Positions 11,173-25,062 are shown, numbered from the stretch's first letter. The stretch: DNA of 64,000 nt from Adineta ricciae (GCA_905250025.1 CAJNOJ010000321.1:1-64000), one strand, 5' to 3'. The notes: a model not told the origin generated them from the letters alone. Numbers and translations: made by a program.

Positions 11173-14100
11173 ATGACTTCAACAACACTAAACGAACGGG
11201 ACATAATTGACACAATTATCAAGTTCAAAGACAATGGAAACAAATTTGTAAAGGTAGTTATTCACTCATGCGTCAACATGGACTGAATTTTTATTTTTTT
11301 CTCGTTCAGGCTGAACAATACGACGACGCGATAGATGAATATGACAAAGCCGTTCAAAAGTTACAGTTTGTAACACATGAGGGACAATGTGCTGGTTTGA
11401 ACGCAGTTTTGTATCTCAACCTGGCGTATTGTAACTTAAAACTACAAAGATATGTCACTTGTATAAGTTTTTGTGATGACGTCCTGAAACTAACTGATGA
11501 TAAGAACATACGTGAAAAATGTTTATACCGTCGAGGCGAAGCAAATCGATGTTTGATGCATATCGACCGCGCACTTCAAGATTTTCGAGCAGTTTTGGAA
11601 ATCACATCGACAAATAGAGATGCTTTGGACGGTATTGCTCGTTGTAAAACTATTCAAGTATGTATAAATCACATGTGGCCCAAAGTTTTTCTATTCTTGG
11701 CCGTATCAATTTATACCTCCCCTAGATTATCCCGTTTGAAAATGGTACAGCAGAGTATGCGGAAGTATCAGCACACGGACTACTATCGACACTATGCTGT
11801 TATAACCGTCTTGAATATATCACTTCGAATGTGCCACCTGATCTGATGTTTCCATTCGTGTCAGAAGGTCTGTCGTTACTGATGGAGATGGTATTTGATG
11901 ACGATCTTAAAAGCGGAACATTGATAAATGTTCTGGAAGCAACGAATTTTGGAGCGTTCAGTCGAACAGAAAAGATGCTGTTGGAACACAATATTATATA
12001 TGATGAGAACATAACAAATCAACTTTGTAATGAAATGGTACTTACTGAGGTCCTATTTCATGCGATAATACTACGTCGTGTCCTAAAATATCGAAAAGCA
12101 TTGGAAATTCTGGAATCTAAGAAAGAACAGTTTTCGACTTCTTCCACAATTCCGCAACGTTTATTATTTTTATTGGAAAAATGCTTCTGTCTGAAGTTAA
12201 TTCGTCTCGAGGAAAGCACTAATGGAAAAGATAGTACAATACATTCGATCTGCATTATTGATTTGCTAAGAGAAGCAACGAAAATCTGTCAAACAGAATT
12301 GAACACATTCAAAGAGTTAGTTTTTGATATTCAAACTTTAATCATAGAAGAATACATTCAACAAAAACAGCGATCAATGGTTTATGAAGAACTTTCTCGA
12401 TTGGTATACATTGGTAATCCAATATTCCAAACTCATTTCTGGTTACAAATTGCAAAAGATCAGCTCAGCGAAAAGCGAATGCTTGAATTCATTGCATGTC
12501 TAGCTGTAGCTGGTTATGCTGTTCTTAATGACGATAATGTGCTACAAATTTGTGATTATTATTTGTTAAGCGCAAAAGCGCATCTTTACGAAGGCGATTA
12601 CGATGGATTTGTTGGATGTCGCGAAAAGGGTGATAAATTACTGACTGAAACATTGTTCAAAAACGATTATTCATCGACTGCTGCGTTTGTATTTCAATAC
12701 AAAACGATGATCGCTGCATGGTATGACGAGTATGAAGCCTTATGCATCGACTTTTCAAGACGATCAAGAAAGAAGAATTGTAATTTACAAGCGGAAAAGT
12801 TGGAACGTGAAGCTTTTCGAACAGCAGACTGGAGAATCTCGCGTGGTTATGTAACGGAAGAAATGATTTTAGCTCATTGCTTTGAACTGCAAAGCAATAC
12901 AGTAAAAATACCAGAGAACTGCGCATATTTAACATACAAAATCAATGGTTTTTATAATAAAGGTAAAATCGATTGTTTGATTTTGGCAGCTGAATTCCAC
13001 GATCTCGTCCGTACTGGCTTGGACATGGATGAAGAAAAGTTATTGGAACGACTCGCGCCTATATTAAACGATGTGAATAAAGAACATACATTTGAACAAA
13101 ACATTGACCAAATCAAAAGTAAATATCCAGCATTATACAAAGATTTCCTTTCACCTATTGAGGCGTTTCTTAACGAACATAAAATCTTCAATGTGAAAAT
13201 CGTTTCAAGTGATGACTTTTATCGAAAAGTGTTAGGTATGCAAACAAAACAATTGAGTGAAAAGGATTTGTTAATACCACCGGAACATTGTTATATTCAA
13301 TACTCATCGTGTACTTTGAAAACGAATGGAACAATTTATTGCTATGTGATCTTTGGTCGACAGAATATCAAATTTGAAATTATTGATTTAAAAGAGCACA
13401 ATCTTCGAGTAGATCAGTTTTTAGATAATATAACGTTCATGGCTGAAGGATTCAATGAAAGACAAGACGACAAATCCATTGATGAATCAGATATCGATGT
13501 GGAAAAATGGACGAGATTACGAAAAGAATTTTTCAAGATACTTTTCAAGCCAATCATGATACATCTCAAACAAATCAAATGTATTCAAATCATTGCTGAA
13601 GAAGAACTGTTGTACATACCTTTCTCTAGTCTGTTAGTCTCGGAAGATGACGAGAAGTACCTGATAGACTTATTTGAAATTTCATTTGTTTTGTCAGCTG
13701 GCTTTGATCAGATTTATCAGTTGAATTCATTTAACAAAGAATCTAATGTATCATGTCAATTAGAAGTATTTACTACAGAAACAGTTCATCCTGAATTCGA
13801 AGAAGAGTACGACTTAGACTATTCACTGGTAGAAATAATCGAAAAACTTCAACATGAGCAAATTCCATTTACACCACATTCAAGTGCAACTAAAGAAGAA
13901 GTTGAAATCTTCTTAAAAAGTAGAATTCATTCAAAACCGTCCATATTTCACTATGCTGGTCATACATTCTACGATGAGCAACAAGTACAAAGTAATTATG
14001 CATTAAGTGGTTGTATGATTTTACAATATGACAATGGCAAAGAACGTCTCGAGACAATGCTTTACTCGAATCAAATAGCCAATTATGATCTAAGAACTAC

Positions 14101-14492
14101 ACGACTTGCCGTTTTAAATTCATGCAGCACATTGAAAGGTAAATTCTTTATTTGATATTCAAATCAAAGTGTCAATGAGCAGATTTCTATGTTTGGAATT
14201 ATCTATTTCAGGTAGTTCTCTTACCAGAAGTGGACATCTGGGATTGGCACGTGGATTTATTATAGCTGGTGTTTCGACTGTTGTCGCAACGACGATTGAT
14301 TTGGAAACAAATATATCAGTTGAATTTGCAAAGAGATTTTATAAGTATCTTCAAGAAGGACTCACAATTTCATGTTCATTCACTCGAACAATTCGTGATT
14401 TAAAAGAATTGAACGATTATCGAAGCCCTGATTATTGGGGACCATTCGTACTATTTGGTTGTGGATTTAACAAATTAAACATATGTACTTAA
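11173..14492 (+). CDS. TPR-CHAT protein (caspase-like peptidase family)
   Basis: Exons 11173..11253, 11310..11657, 11726..14138 and 14212..14492 join in phase to 1040 residues. Residues about 10-145 are TPR helices ('AEQYDDAIDEYDKAV', 'VLYLNLAYCNLKLQRY', 'CLYRRGEANRCL'). A long helical middle follows. The C-terminal about 170 residues carry the CHAT signature: a His in 'FHYAGH' (about residue 889), a Cys in 'LNSCST' (about 943), then 'GHLGLARGFIIAGVSTVVAT' and a closing 'YWGPFVLFG'. CHAT domains are clan CD cysteine peptidases related to caspase and separase, and the His/Cys pair is intact, so the protein may be active. In animals the closest described relatives are TTC28-like; in bacteria, CHAT proteases are partners in defence and cell-death systems. 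Substrate unknown. Confidence 0.85.
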
Positions 14493-14867
14493 TTCTGTAT
14501 CTCCATGGAAAACAATCGTAAGCAAAAACATAGAGCATTCTTATTTGTGCTGTTTGCTGTGTCCTTAATAAATACTTATTTCTCGAGTATATAGACGTTT
14601 GATTTCATTGAAATCCATCAATGAGAGTATCTAAACTCAGCAAGACTGTAAAGATCATCGTTAAACCTTCGAAATTTTATGAAGGATAACTGATTAGAAG
14701 AAAAATGAAATAGAAACAAATAAAAAAAGTTCCTACACAATACAAAGAAATTTGAATTTGTTTTCACAAGTAATTAAACAGTCATTACAAATATGAATTA
14801 TAAATAATCTAAGCTAAAATGTTCTGTTCTATGAAACTGGTTGTGCCTAACAATATAAATTATGTTT
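14493..14867. other. Convergent 3' region
   Basis: This separates the tail-to-tail TPR-CHAT and calcium-channel genes and should hold both poly(A) regions. No gene is seen. Confidence 0.45.
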
Positions 14868-17800
14868 TCATGCAACATTGCGTTCCTCTCTTGTCAGAAG
14901 ACTTCTTTGTTCGTCTTCAATTTTCTTTGCAGAATCCTAAAGGAGAAAATTTTACAAAGAAAGCGAAACTTCTTCTAAACTTACTTCGAGTTTCTTCAAA
15001 AGAACAGCAACAACAAGGTTAACAAGTACAAATTGAGTTGAGAGAACAAAAGTAACAAAGTAAATGGGAGAGATGATCATCATTAAAGAACTTTTCTCTT
15101 CATCCGTTGACTCATCTTGTCGCATTGTATCCTAATCAAAGAATTTCAATCATATTGTTGTTATTTACAAATTGACTTACTGCCATAATCGCATTCCAGT
15201 TATCTCCTGTCGCCACTCGATATAAAGTAAGAAGCGCGACTCCAAAATTCTGAAAGTTCGTGTGTTTATTTAATCCCTCGCACGGTTGTTCGTCAGTGCA
15301 GTGAATTTTGCCAAATAATTCCACGCCCAATGCAGCGAAGATGAAGAAGATAAGGAAGAATAGAAGAGACAAATTTCCGACTTGAGGAAATGCTTCGATG
15401 ACAGTATCGATAAGTGCTTGAATTCCTTTCGCCATTTTCAATAGTCTCAAAACTGCAAAATCAAGAGAAAATTAACGAGAACTCAATTGAATTGCTTATT
15501 ACTTACTTCGTGCAATTCGGAGAAGTCGCATCACTCGAATCAATGTTGGATTGATTGGCAAAACACTTTTATGACTCATTTTATCGATGACGATTCCAAT
15601 TATTGATAGAAATACAACAAATGCGTCGAATCGATTCCAACTAAAAAGTCGAATTTGAAAATAAATTTTCAAGAAACTCTAAATCTTACTTGTCACGAAA
15701 ATACTGCGACACACCAAATGCGATAATTTTCAAGAGAAATTCCATAAAGAAGATAAATGTAAACAAATAATTACAATATTCAAGAAACTTTTCCAACCAC
15801 TAAACCGCAAAATGCTCGTCAAAAGAGACACAAAAACCGAAGTTCTTTTCTTACCATTGGCATCTGATAGAATTCCACCGACATTGTTATCACGTTCAAA
15901 ACAATAACAATGGCAATAGTTATATCAAAAGCTTTGCTTTTACATAAATCAAACAAATGCTTTCTCCATGGTGAGAAATGTTTACTTTCTTCTAATTCAC
16001 AGAGTTCAATCTGTTGACATTCGAGTTCTTTTTGACGATTAATTGCAATTTGCGCTTCTTGTTGACTTTCAAGTTCTTCTCGACACGCCTGAAAATTTTC
16101 CACAATTACACCGACGAACACATTCACCACGAAAAAGCCGACCATTAAGATAAAAGCAACGAAATAGACAAACTTTCCTTCACTATGATTTCGTTTCGGT
16201 TGCATATCAACACCGACAGCATCAATTCCATTGTACATGATCGACACCCAAGCGTCTTTCGACGACAACACGAATAATGTCAACAAAGCCTAGAGAAACA
16301 ATTGATCAGAAAACAGACATTTTATTGCAAAGAAAAATACTTGAAACAAATTATCGAAATTATATTGCTGATTGATCCATTGATGTTCAGGAAGACTTAA
16401 ACATTCTTGTTTTGTTGTAACAGTGTCTGCTTGAGGACCATCACAATGATAAAATTGTCCTTTGAAGAGCTTAAACAAAAAAAAAACGTTTCCTCAAACA
16501 TGGTTCGGAAAAGTTTTTACCTGTACACCGAGAATACCGAAGATAACAAAAAATACACAACAGATAACAATTACATTACCGATTGGTTTAATCGATGAAA
16601 GTAATGATTCGATAACAAGTCTTAATCCCGGTGCGCGATTGATAACTAAAACAAACTCAATGAGATCTATAAAAAAAACCGTATAACTTCGAAGTCTTAC
16701 GTCTTAAAGGTCTTAACGCTCTTAATATTCGAAGTACTCTTAGGATACCTAGAATACGGGACGTTGTATTTGAATTCATGGTCGTTGACAGGTTACTTCG
16801 ATTCGCAATAATTAAATCTATGATTGAAATAAGAACAAGAAACCCATCCATACGATTCCAATTGTTTCGTAGATAAGTATTTCGACCAATAACCAAACCA
16901 TCGGCGAGAATTTTAATAATCATTTCAATCGTAAATACTACCGTAAACACATAATTACCCCAAGTTAAAAATTTTCTCTCCTTCAAAAAACATATCCAAA
17001 CTTGAGAAGAAAAGAAATAGTATTCTCTTTTACCAAACTGTGCGGAGCGATCGATGGACGTTCCATGGCAAGTGTTATACAGTTGAGTCCGATACAAATG
17101 AGAACTAACGTATCAAAAGATTTCTCTTCAGTTAGTTGTCGTAAAGCTATTCGAAATCTAAATTTAAGAAAGTAGATTTGTTGTTAATCGATTGACTTGG
17201 GAGAAAATAATACCGTTTTGTAGGTGAAAAAAGATAGAGCGAATAGTTGTGTCGTCTTCGAAGACACGAAAAGAATCCCAACCGAGAATAACAACTACAA
17301 CATGATTCAGAATTCTAAACGAAAACAAGAGAATGTGATCGAAAATGTGTTTTAAATGATTTACTTTCGAATTTTGAGAGGAATCTTCATTTTGTCTTCT
17401 CTTTGGATCCGAATAACTTGATCGAAACGAAGCTTCTTCGTGTATTGGTGACAAAGCATCAATATGATTTGCGTGAGTTTTCGTGTTTTCTACTGTTGCG
17501 TAACTACTCATCGACGAACTGTCGTCCATTGAGAGTGAAATATCCGCTAGCGATGGCTGAGATGATAGAATTTCGCTGGAATTTTCTTCAGTAGCATTGC
17601 TTCCAGGAGCAGTTAAATACTCGTCCGGTGAAAGAGTCGAAGAATGTTCAGAATAAGAAGAAATTGTATACTGCAAAACATTCGACGGTGGAATAAAACC
17701 ATCTTGGGCTGAATCAACAAGGATTTCGGCAGGAATTTCGTTTTCTTTCTAGAATAAATCAGTTTATATCAAATACAAAAAACTAACTTCAAAGATTCAG

Positions 17801-20800
17801 TCTCGATAAGTCAATCATTCAATGACATACGAAGCAATTTTCCCAATTGTTCAAGCCTCATATAGATCTCATTAGTATGTTGCGATACTACGTCACATCC
17901 GCATCATCCCCTACCCCCTTCTCATACTTTTCAAATCATATTCGAGATTTTACTGATTTCGTAAAATTTCTAGCTTTACCTCGTTAACAAACCCTTCGAC
18001 AAGAATTGCAACCAGCAAATTGAGTAAAACATAATTTCCGAAGATCATCAATGCAATAAAATAAAGTGCAGACCACGAACCAGTTTTTTCCATAGCTTTA
18101 TACAAAACTTCGTTCCAATCTTCTTGCGTTAAAATCTATTTCAACACATTCATCAGCCATCGAAATTCTTGTAAAGTTTTACCTGAAATACAGTTAGTAA
18201 TGCACCGCGAAGTGTATCGAAATTTGGCCGATCGAATTCACATGTTACATCTTTCAAGTCAGTCGAATTCTTCAATGTTGTCACTTCAACGCACGTGCAA
18301 CATCGACAATTCATTGTGAACTGTTGACGTGATGTTTTATTGAATCCTTGAAGTGTACAAAACTGACCACCAAATAAATGCATTCCAAGAACACTGATGA
18401 AATGAATTATAAAAACGAAATCTTTAGTTTCATCATTCAACTTACCTGAAAATGAACACAAAAAGAAGTAAAAGTAAGAGAAACGTTGCGACATTATCCA
18501 GTGTTTTCATCATGACAAGCTAAATCAGATAATCATAAAGAATACTTCGAAAATTTCTTTCACATAGCTCACAAATTGTTTTCTTAACGTTGGTGTAAAC
18601 TGCGCAAGTTTCAGTACACGCAATAATCGAAACGTTCGCAAAACTGATAAACCACTATTCTGTGCTCCATACAACTCCACAAGACTAATTATAACGATCG
18701 TACAATCAAAAAGATTCAGCGGATTTTTAATGTAAGTCCAGCATCCATCCGCTAAGATTTTCAGGATCATTTCAATGGTAAATAACGCAACAAATACATA
18801 ATTGACATGTTCTAATATATTCGTTAACCATTGCGGTTGTCCGTGATATTCTACTGACATGGAAAGTGTGTTGATAATAATCGCACAAAATATGATCAGA
18901 TCAAAACATTTGCTGTGAACGTAACGTGCGAGAATTGTTCGACACGGTGAAGAGCAATATGATGAATGTTGACTTTCATGCTGTCTTTCCTTGTTTCGGT
19001 GGGAACCATCATGAACGATCAGTTCTGATGAAAGTTGTATTCGATCAGAAACATCATTGTTCTCATGGTTTCCTTGAGCCTGTAAAAGATGAGCAGAGAA
19101 TTGAGATTAGAAGACGATAAAGCAATACTTTTTTGTTTTTTCGCTGAAGTAAACGTTTGAAAAATCTTTCAATATGGATCATGATCACTTCCCAACACGA
19201 TTTTTGATCAATACTTGATGAAATCGAATTCGTTGATTGCAAAAATCGTTCTCGTTCCGCCGCCATCAACTCTGTCTCGCGTTTTTTCGTTATACTGAAC
19301 TGTGCGGAGATCACCGCCAAACAAATATTCATCATAAAAAACGAACCAATGATCGTCAAAGCTAAAAAATAAATCCAATTCCAAAACGAATGCGCATCTT
19401 GAATATAATACATAATTTCCACCCAATTCTCCAAACTAACGATCTGAAAGAAAAGCAAAAACGATATTCTCATCAATGAGCATGCCATATACACAAACTT
19501 GAAAGATGGCCAACCATGCTGATACGATGTTATCGAAGTTAATTGCACCGGAATAGGGATTTTCATCCGAAGTAGCACAAGTTTGATAATATTGATTCCA
19601 ATTGATACAGCCAGTTGATGTTCGATTCAGTAAAGAATTCAATCCAAGTGTACACGTGACATTTTCTTGATGATATTTTGGAATATCCGAACATCTGTTT
19701 ACTCCAAGTGCGAACGAATTCGAACAAATGAATGCGCGATCGTCCGTTGGAACGTAAAACGGATGAAAAGAGAATGATTCACTAAAAGATGACAGTCCTT
19801 CGTTTTGATTCATACTCAACAGTAGGAATACAACATACTCGATTGGATAATAGTGACTAATAACTGAACTGTTCAATTGTAAGAAACATCGATTGCGTAA
19901 AACACCTTTCCAAAGCTGAACACCGATAATACCGAATATGGCAAAGAGAAAGAAATATAACAGAAGAACATTACCAAGCATCGGTAAGGTATCTAATAAA
20001 AGCATAACAAGAATACGCATCGATGGAATGGTATTAATTGCGCGTAATGGACGAAGAACACGTACTGTACGAATCGATGATAAACTCAAATTATCACCTG
20101 GAAGTAATAATTCAATCCATCTGAAAATACGAAAATTCAATTAACAAAATAAGTAAGAAAAAGAAATTCATTACCCTGTTATAACAATAAAACAATCTAA
20201 ACGATTCCATGACTCTGCTAGATAGGAATCTTTGCCGATAAAACCCATTGCAACTATTCGGATAAACATTTCAAGTGTAAAATATGCGAAAATACATTGA
20301 TCCACAATATGAAGATAAAAACAAAGATTTGTAGAACATTTATTCGATGAATCAAGCCCAATGTTTGACGGACATGGTTGGTACATGCCAAGTGTGATAC
20401 AATTCAATAGAATAACAAATAAAGTGAACCGTTCAAACCACGGTGATGAAACAAGTTTCAAACATTGATATCGTGGAAATGTTGTTTGATTGAAACAACA
20501 AAAGACTTTTTTACGTAAACCGGGAAAAGGTAAATTATCGGAATCGATTGAAACATTCGAGATTCGATCAGTATTGAGAAAATAATCAGATTCTCTTACA
20601 CCGGGTGTTTCGTCAGAAAAATTAACTGACGTTTTCGGATGTTTTCTCTCTTTCATCGGAACGAGGTAGTTGTTTGTTTTCGGCCAAGATCTTCCTACTT
20701 TTAAACAATAGGTATCATTTGTATAAGGTAAAGATAACGAGCATCGATGATTCTCTACACAAATTGAAGAAAACTGTCAGAAGAAATGAATCGAATATCT

Positions 20801-21889
20801 TAATACGTACTAAGACGTTGAAATTCATCGAGTCGGTCTGCAATCCAAGGGGATGAACTGTACCGAGTCATACGCGGTAAATTCTGCGGTAATTCGTTTT
20901 CTCTTTCGCGTCCAATAGTATTGTACATTGAATACAGACGAGCCTGTGGAGCAAACGATGAGATTTGCGATTGATATTGTGCTTTAACAGATCCCTCTAA
21001 TGTCCACAAAATACGAACGGTTCTTAGTAAACCAGATTCGGGTTGATCATGAGATTCGAGATATTCTAGTAATGGTTCGATTGAGAACGGATCAAGGAAA
21101 AGAACAGTAATCTGTTTGTTTTGAATTGTTTTGCAAAAACGAGCAAGATTAAAACTATCTTCGGGTGGTAAAAGTACCAGTGTGCCCGAACGAATGACGA
21201 TTAATGGAATTAAAATTTCAAATAAATGAATAATCCATGAAGATTCTACTACTTGAAAAACTTTTTCACCAAATCGCGACTCCCATTGAATGATATGTTG
21301 TAGATTTGCAACAAGAGATGCGTGTGTATGAATAATTCCTATTTGTCTCTTGTTTACATCGGATGGAAACACTACGAAACTTGGATTATCATTTTTGATA
21401 CTCTCTACTGAAAGAAAACGAACAAAATCATGTCAGAGAAGATTTCTTCTCAATCAACTTACGTTTTATCACGTTCAACTTGCTATTTTCAGTTAATAGA
21501 ATGCGTTCGATATTAATCATAAAAATATTTCTTTGTGTCATTGTCGAAAATCGTCGATAAGTATTCTCATGAACGAGCACATATCGACTCGGAATCGATT
21601 CCATCAATGTACGAATATGTACAAACGAATCTGTTGGATTTAACGGACAATAAGCCCCGCCAGAGTACATAATCGCTAACAATCCGCAAACCATTTCTAA
21701 ACTTCGATCAACATATTGATAAACAATTTCGCCTTTCTTTATTCGAAGATATTGAGTAAGACGAACAACATTCGTTAACAATTCATCGTATGTCCATGTT
21801 TGTTCACTCAATTCGATCGCAATTTGATTTGGTGAAGCATGTGCAACTTCAAAAAACATGTCCAGAATGTTTTTCGAAGATGACATCAT
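14868..21889 (-). CDS. T-type (Cav3) calcium channel with an N-terminal adenylation-like domain
   Basis: Twenty-one exons join in phase to 1932 codons plus stop: 21463..21889, 20811..21407, 20175..20754, 19499..20120, 19129..19443, 18573..19079, 18446..18519, 18183..18393, 17980..18135, 17365..17748, 17214..17314, 17034..17157, 16701..16980, 16521..16645, 16341..16469, 15855..16289, 15690..15799, 15507..15640, 15181..15452, 14985..15131 and 14868..14936. The channel has four 6-TM repeats with Arg-rich S4 segments ('[15 protein letters not shown]', '[18 protein letters not shown]'). The pore loops are SLENW, QEDW, SSKDAW and TGDNW, giving the E-E-D-D filter of Cav3. IV-S6 is followed by only about 30 residues, so the tail is short, as is the I-II linker. 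The first two exons encode a degenerate AMP-binding domain (separate entry) joined by a 56-nt intron (20755..20810) in matching phase. If that junction is not used, the channel could start at the ATG at 20654-20656, giving 1558 residues. Confidence 0.8.
20811..21889 (-). other. Degenerate NRPS-type adenylation domain encoded by the channel gene's first two exons
   Basis: About 341 residues resemble the N-terminal subdomain of AMP-binding (NRPS adenylation) enzymes: '[14 protein letters not shown]', '[14 protein letters not shown]', '[12 protein letters not shown]' (A2-like) and '[13 protein letters not shown]'. Key catalytic motifs are lost. The A3 phosphate loop TSG(S/T)TGxPK is replaced by a segment reading [10 protein letters not shown]. 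The A5 motif YGxTE is replaced by YNTIG. The part after A5, including the C-terminal lid with its lysine, is missing. Adenylation therefore seems impossible. The frame is free of stops across both exons (21463..21889 and 20811..21407), which argues for retention. Related NRPS-like proteins in bdelloids are usually explained by horizontal transfer; that origin is inference here. Confidence 0.7.
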
Positions 21890-23966
21890 GAAAAAAAGTC
21901 TATTGAGAAGCTATCAAATAACATAAACAAGAATAATTTTGCTCGTGTAGTTCGAAAAAAGAAGTACGCCGTCATCGATTGATTTGAAAAAAGAAAAATT
22001 TTCTATCAAACAGTCTCGGTTAATTGATTAATCACCTTTTCTCTCCATGTGATTGAGAAAAAAAGACGAATGCAAACATTTAGATTCTTATTAACTGTCT
22101 GTAGTTCCCTAACGTCAAAATACTTCTCAAGGAAAATAGAAAAACATCCGTCTAACTTATCTCGATATAAAGAAACATATTTATACGATAAGTACATTAT
22201 AAAAATTTACATAGAAAATACGTGAATGACAATTTGATTCATGAATATGTTAACACGACTGCCTGTAGATAATAAGATACATGTGATCGATACAATAATT
22301 TACACATGATTTGCTTCAATCAAAGTCAGAATTAAGGACCGAACGAAACAAAACAGTAAATGTATATATGAATAAATAGGTATGATATGTTTAAGGTTAA
22401 TTTAAACAAACGTTATATGTCGGTCTGTTAATTCAAATTCAATGGATGACAAGGCTATTCAATATTTGAATGATTGAAGACAAAAGACGAAATTATGTAT
22501 TCGGTTTGTTTTTTCTAGGAAAAAAAAAACAACGAGCAATTAGATGTCTATTCAAAGGAAGTTGTCGAAGAAAGTCACAATCGCAATTGTTTGAAAGAGA
22601 AAAAGAATGATTGATAATAACAAAAGACATGGATTGGGTTAGACCGTTAGGTGGTGATGTTCCCTTTCGATCAAAATAAAACTGGGCAAAGGTACTTGAC
22701 GAGTTGTGTATTATTTAATTGCTTCAATTGGTTTCATCATCTCAAAAATATGTCGAATGCAGTACATCGCTTTTATTTCGAATTCACCCAGAAATCAAAG
22801 ATGTAAATATACTGATCATTGTAGTTGATGAATACATTTCTGTATCGCACTGTTTTTATTATTAATGAATCATTACGAACGAGAAATTTACATAAAAACT
22901 TTTAAAATTCATTTCATAGGAGTGATTTGATCTAAACAAATTTGATATTCTGAATCAAATTAAAATCTTCTTCAAATTCTTGATTTTACTTTACAATATC
23001 AAATAACAAATAGAAATATTTTTCAATGTCAATCGATTAGATGACATTTGAGAAGCATTTTTTAAGGGGTATGACGTAGAAAAATATCTTCAATGAAAAT
23101 GAAGAAAAATACTGTTACATGAGATAATTATACCTTCACTGCGAGTGAGAGGGAAAGAGAAAGCAAAAATAGGTAAAGAACGTACTTTCCTTATGGTGTA
23201 TAACTTCACTGCTTTTAGTTTTCGTAATCATCATGCGATATAAAAGATACGCAATATTTTTACCTCGATGGGATATATCGTTGATTAAATAAGGAGTCGG
23301 TACGGTTATTATTCAAATACATTGAGATGTACAAATTCTATTTCTTTCTTTTTCCTTACAAAAAGAATCATAAATGACCGATCTTATAAAAGTGCAGTTT
23401 TACTGATGAAACTGTCCATGTTTATATCATATAACAATAAAGTTTTTCGTAAGATCTAATGTTAATATATGCTCTCTATACTTGGAAACAGTCATGATAC
23501 CATATATTCGAGATAAAGTTCATGAGAAGGAGATGGAGCAAGAATGTACATTCGTCACTTCTCTCTTCTTATCCGACCTTACTGTCTGTGCGTACAATCG
23601 ATCATCATACATATAGTTTTGTACTCGTATGAGATGGTTTTAGGACGAATATAATCGATTCTGTGGTATTCGAATGTTTCATGGAGACAGTTTTTGTGAA
23701 TGAGCCTCGTTACCAAACTCCTTTTATCTCAGAGTTGCACATATTGACTTAACTAACGAGATTGAACGAATGGCAATTGAAATAACATACAATCTGAAGT
23801 GTTCTACTTTCGCTTGAATGAGATATAAGTTTATTATCACAGGTGATCTTTATTTTCAGAAAATTGATTCATTTTGGTAAAAAATGAGATAAAAAAAAGG
23901 TCATTCTACCACATTGTTAAGAGATTCCTTTTGAATGAAAACTGCCTAAAATTATCACAATGATTA
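21890..23966. other. Long gene-poor region upstream of the channel gene
   Basis: About 2.1 kb, AT-rich, with stops frequent in all frames. It should include the promoter and 5' UTR of the channel gene (minus) and the 3' UTR of the ELOVL gene. No RNA gene, repeat or mobile element was recognised. Confidence 0.45.
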
Positions 23967-24987
23967 TCATTTGTCTTTACGCTGTTTAACCCGTTTATCT
24001 CTTGTTTTATATTCCTGAACATAAAAATTCCGGAACAGCAATAACATTATAACCATATAACCACCGAGCATCAATTGACCCCTAAAATAAACATTCAAAC
24101 TTTCGAATTCAATCGAAAACTCTCTTTACCACAATGGATAATCGCATCCATAAATAATTCCTCCAAATGTATGAGTTAAAACAATGACAAATTGTGTCTA
24201 AATACACAAATAGTTTCAAAGAAAATCGTTCTTTTTAATCTTACAAGTTGCAACATTGTTATGTATCGTTTCCACCAAAGTTTATCGCGTAATGATGGAA
24301 AAACTGACAAACCATAATACGAATACATAAAAACATGAACGATTGAATTTAAAAAAGGTCCCATCCAAGCTTGTCCACCCTAAGCAAAGCATTTTGTATT
24401 ATTATCAAGAACAATCGGAATGAAAGATCTTACCGGTACCCATGTTAAAACAATCCACCAGAGAAAAAACATAGTTGAATGATGGAAAACATGTAGAAAT
24501 GTAATTTGATTGAAACGTTTTCGAATAATCATGAATATCGTATCCAAAAACTCGATTAATTTCGAAAAATAATAATACCAAAGAGCATTCGCAACTCGCA
24601 TTTCATTTTTATCATTCGTCACAATCATTCTCTGACAAATTACATTATATCGACTACGATAGACACCCAAAAATATCTAAAGAAACAAGAAATAACAAAA
24701 TCGATTTCATGTGTGATCTTCTTTACCTCGGTCACCATATATCCTGACAAAACAACGAGAGCCATATTGTAGAGAAAAAGTATCATAGCCGGAACACGAA
24801 CTTCTGGCCGATTTTTCATATATTTTGGACCGAAATAGACAATCAGGAGATAAATAAACGTTAGGAAAAGTGTTGGAATTGGATCAGCCCATAATAAGAA
24901 CCAATCTTTCGTTCGATAGTCAGCTTGTTTCAACGCATATCGGTAGAAACCGACATGTTCCATGAGCCAATCATTCAACCAAGTCAT
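23967..24987 (-). CDS. ELOVL-family very-long-chain fatty acid elongase
   Basis: Exons 24727..24987, 24434..24676, 24245..24379, 24130..24197 and 23967..24081 join in phase to 273 residues, normal for ELOVL. These ER membrane enzymes condense malonyl-CoA with long-chain acyl-CoA. The family signature is present: '[15 protein letters not shown]' just before the histidine box 'HVFHH', then '[15 protein letters not shown]', '[13 protein letters not shown]' and a 'TQFVIVLTH' segment. About seven hydrophobic segments are visible. The C-terminus is lysine-rich and ends RKDK, which suits ER retrieval. The motif order matches the metazoan ELOVL4/ELOVL7 type; I cannot assign the exact subtype or chain-length preference. 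Confidence 0.9.
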
Positions 24988-25062
24988 TCTCTATCTAAAA
25001 TATATAAAAAAAAACTTATTATATGAAATTTCATATAAATATTTCAAATAAAAAGATGTATT

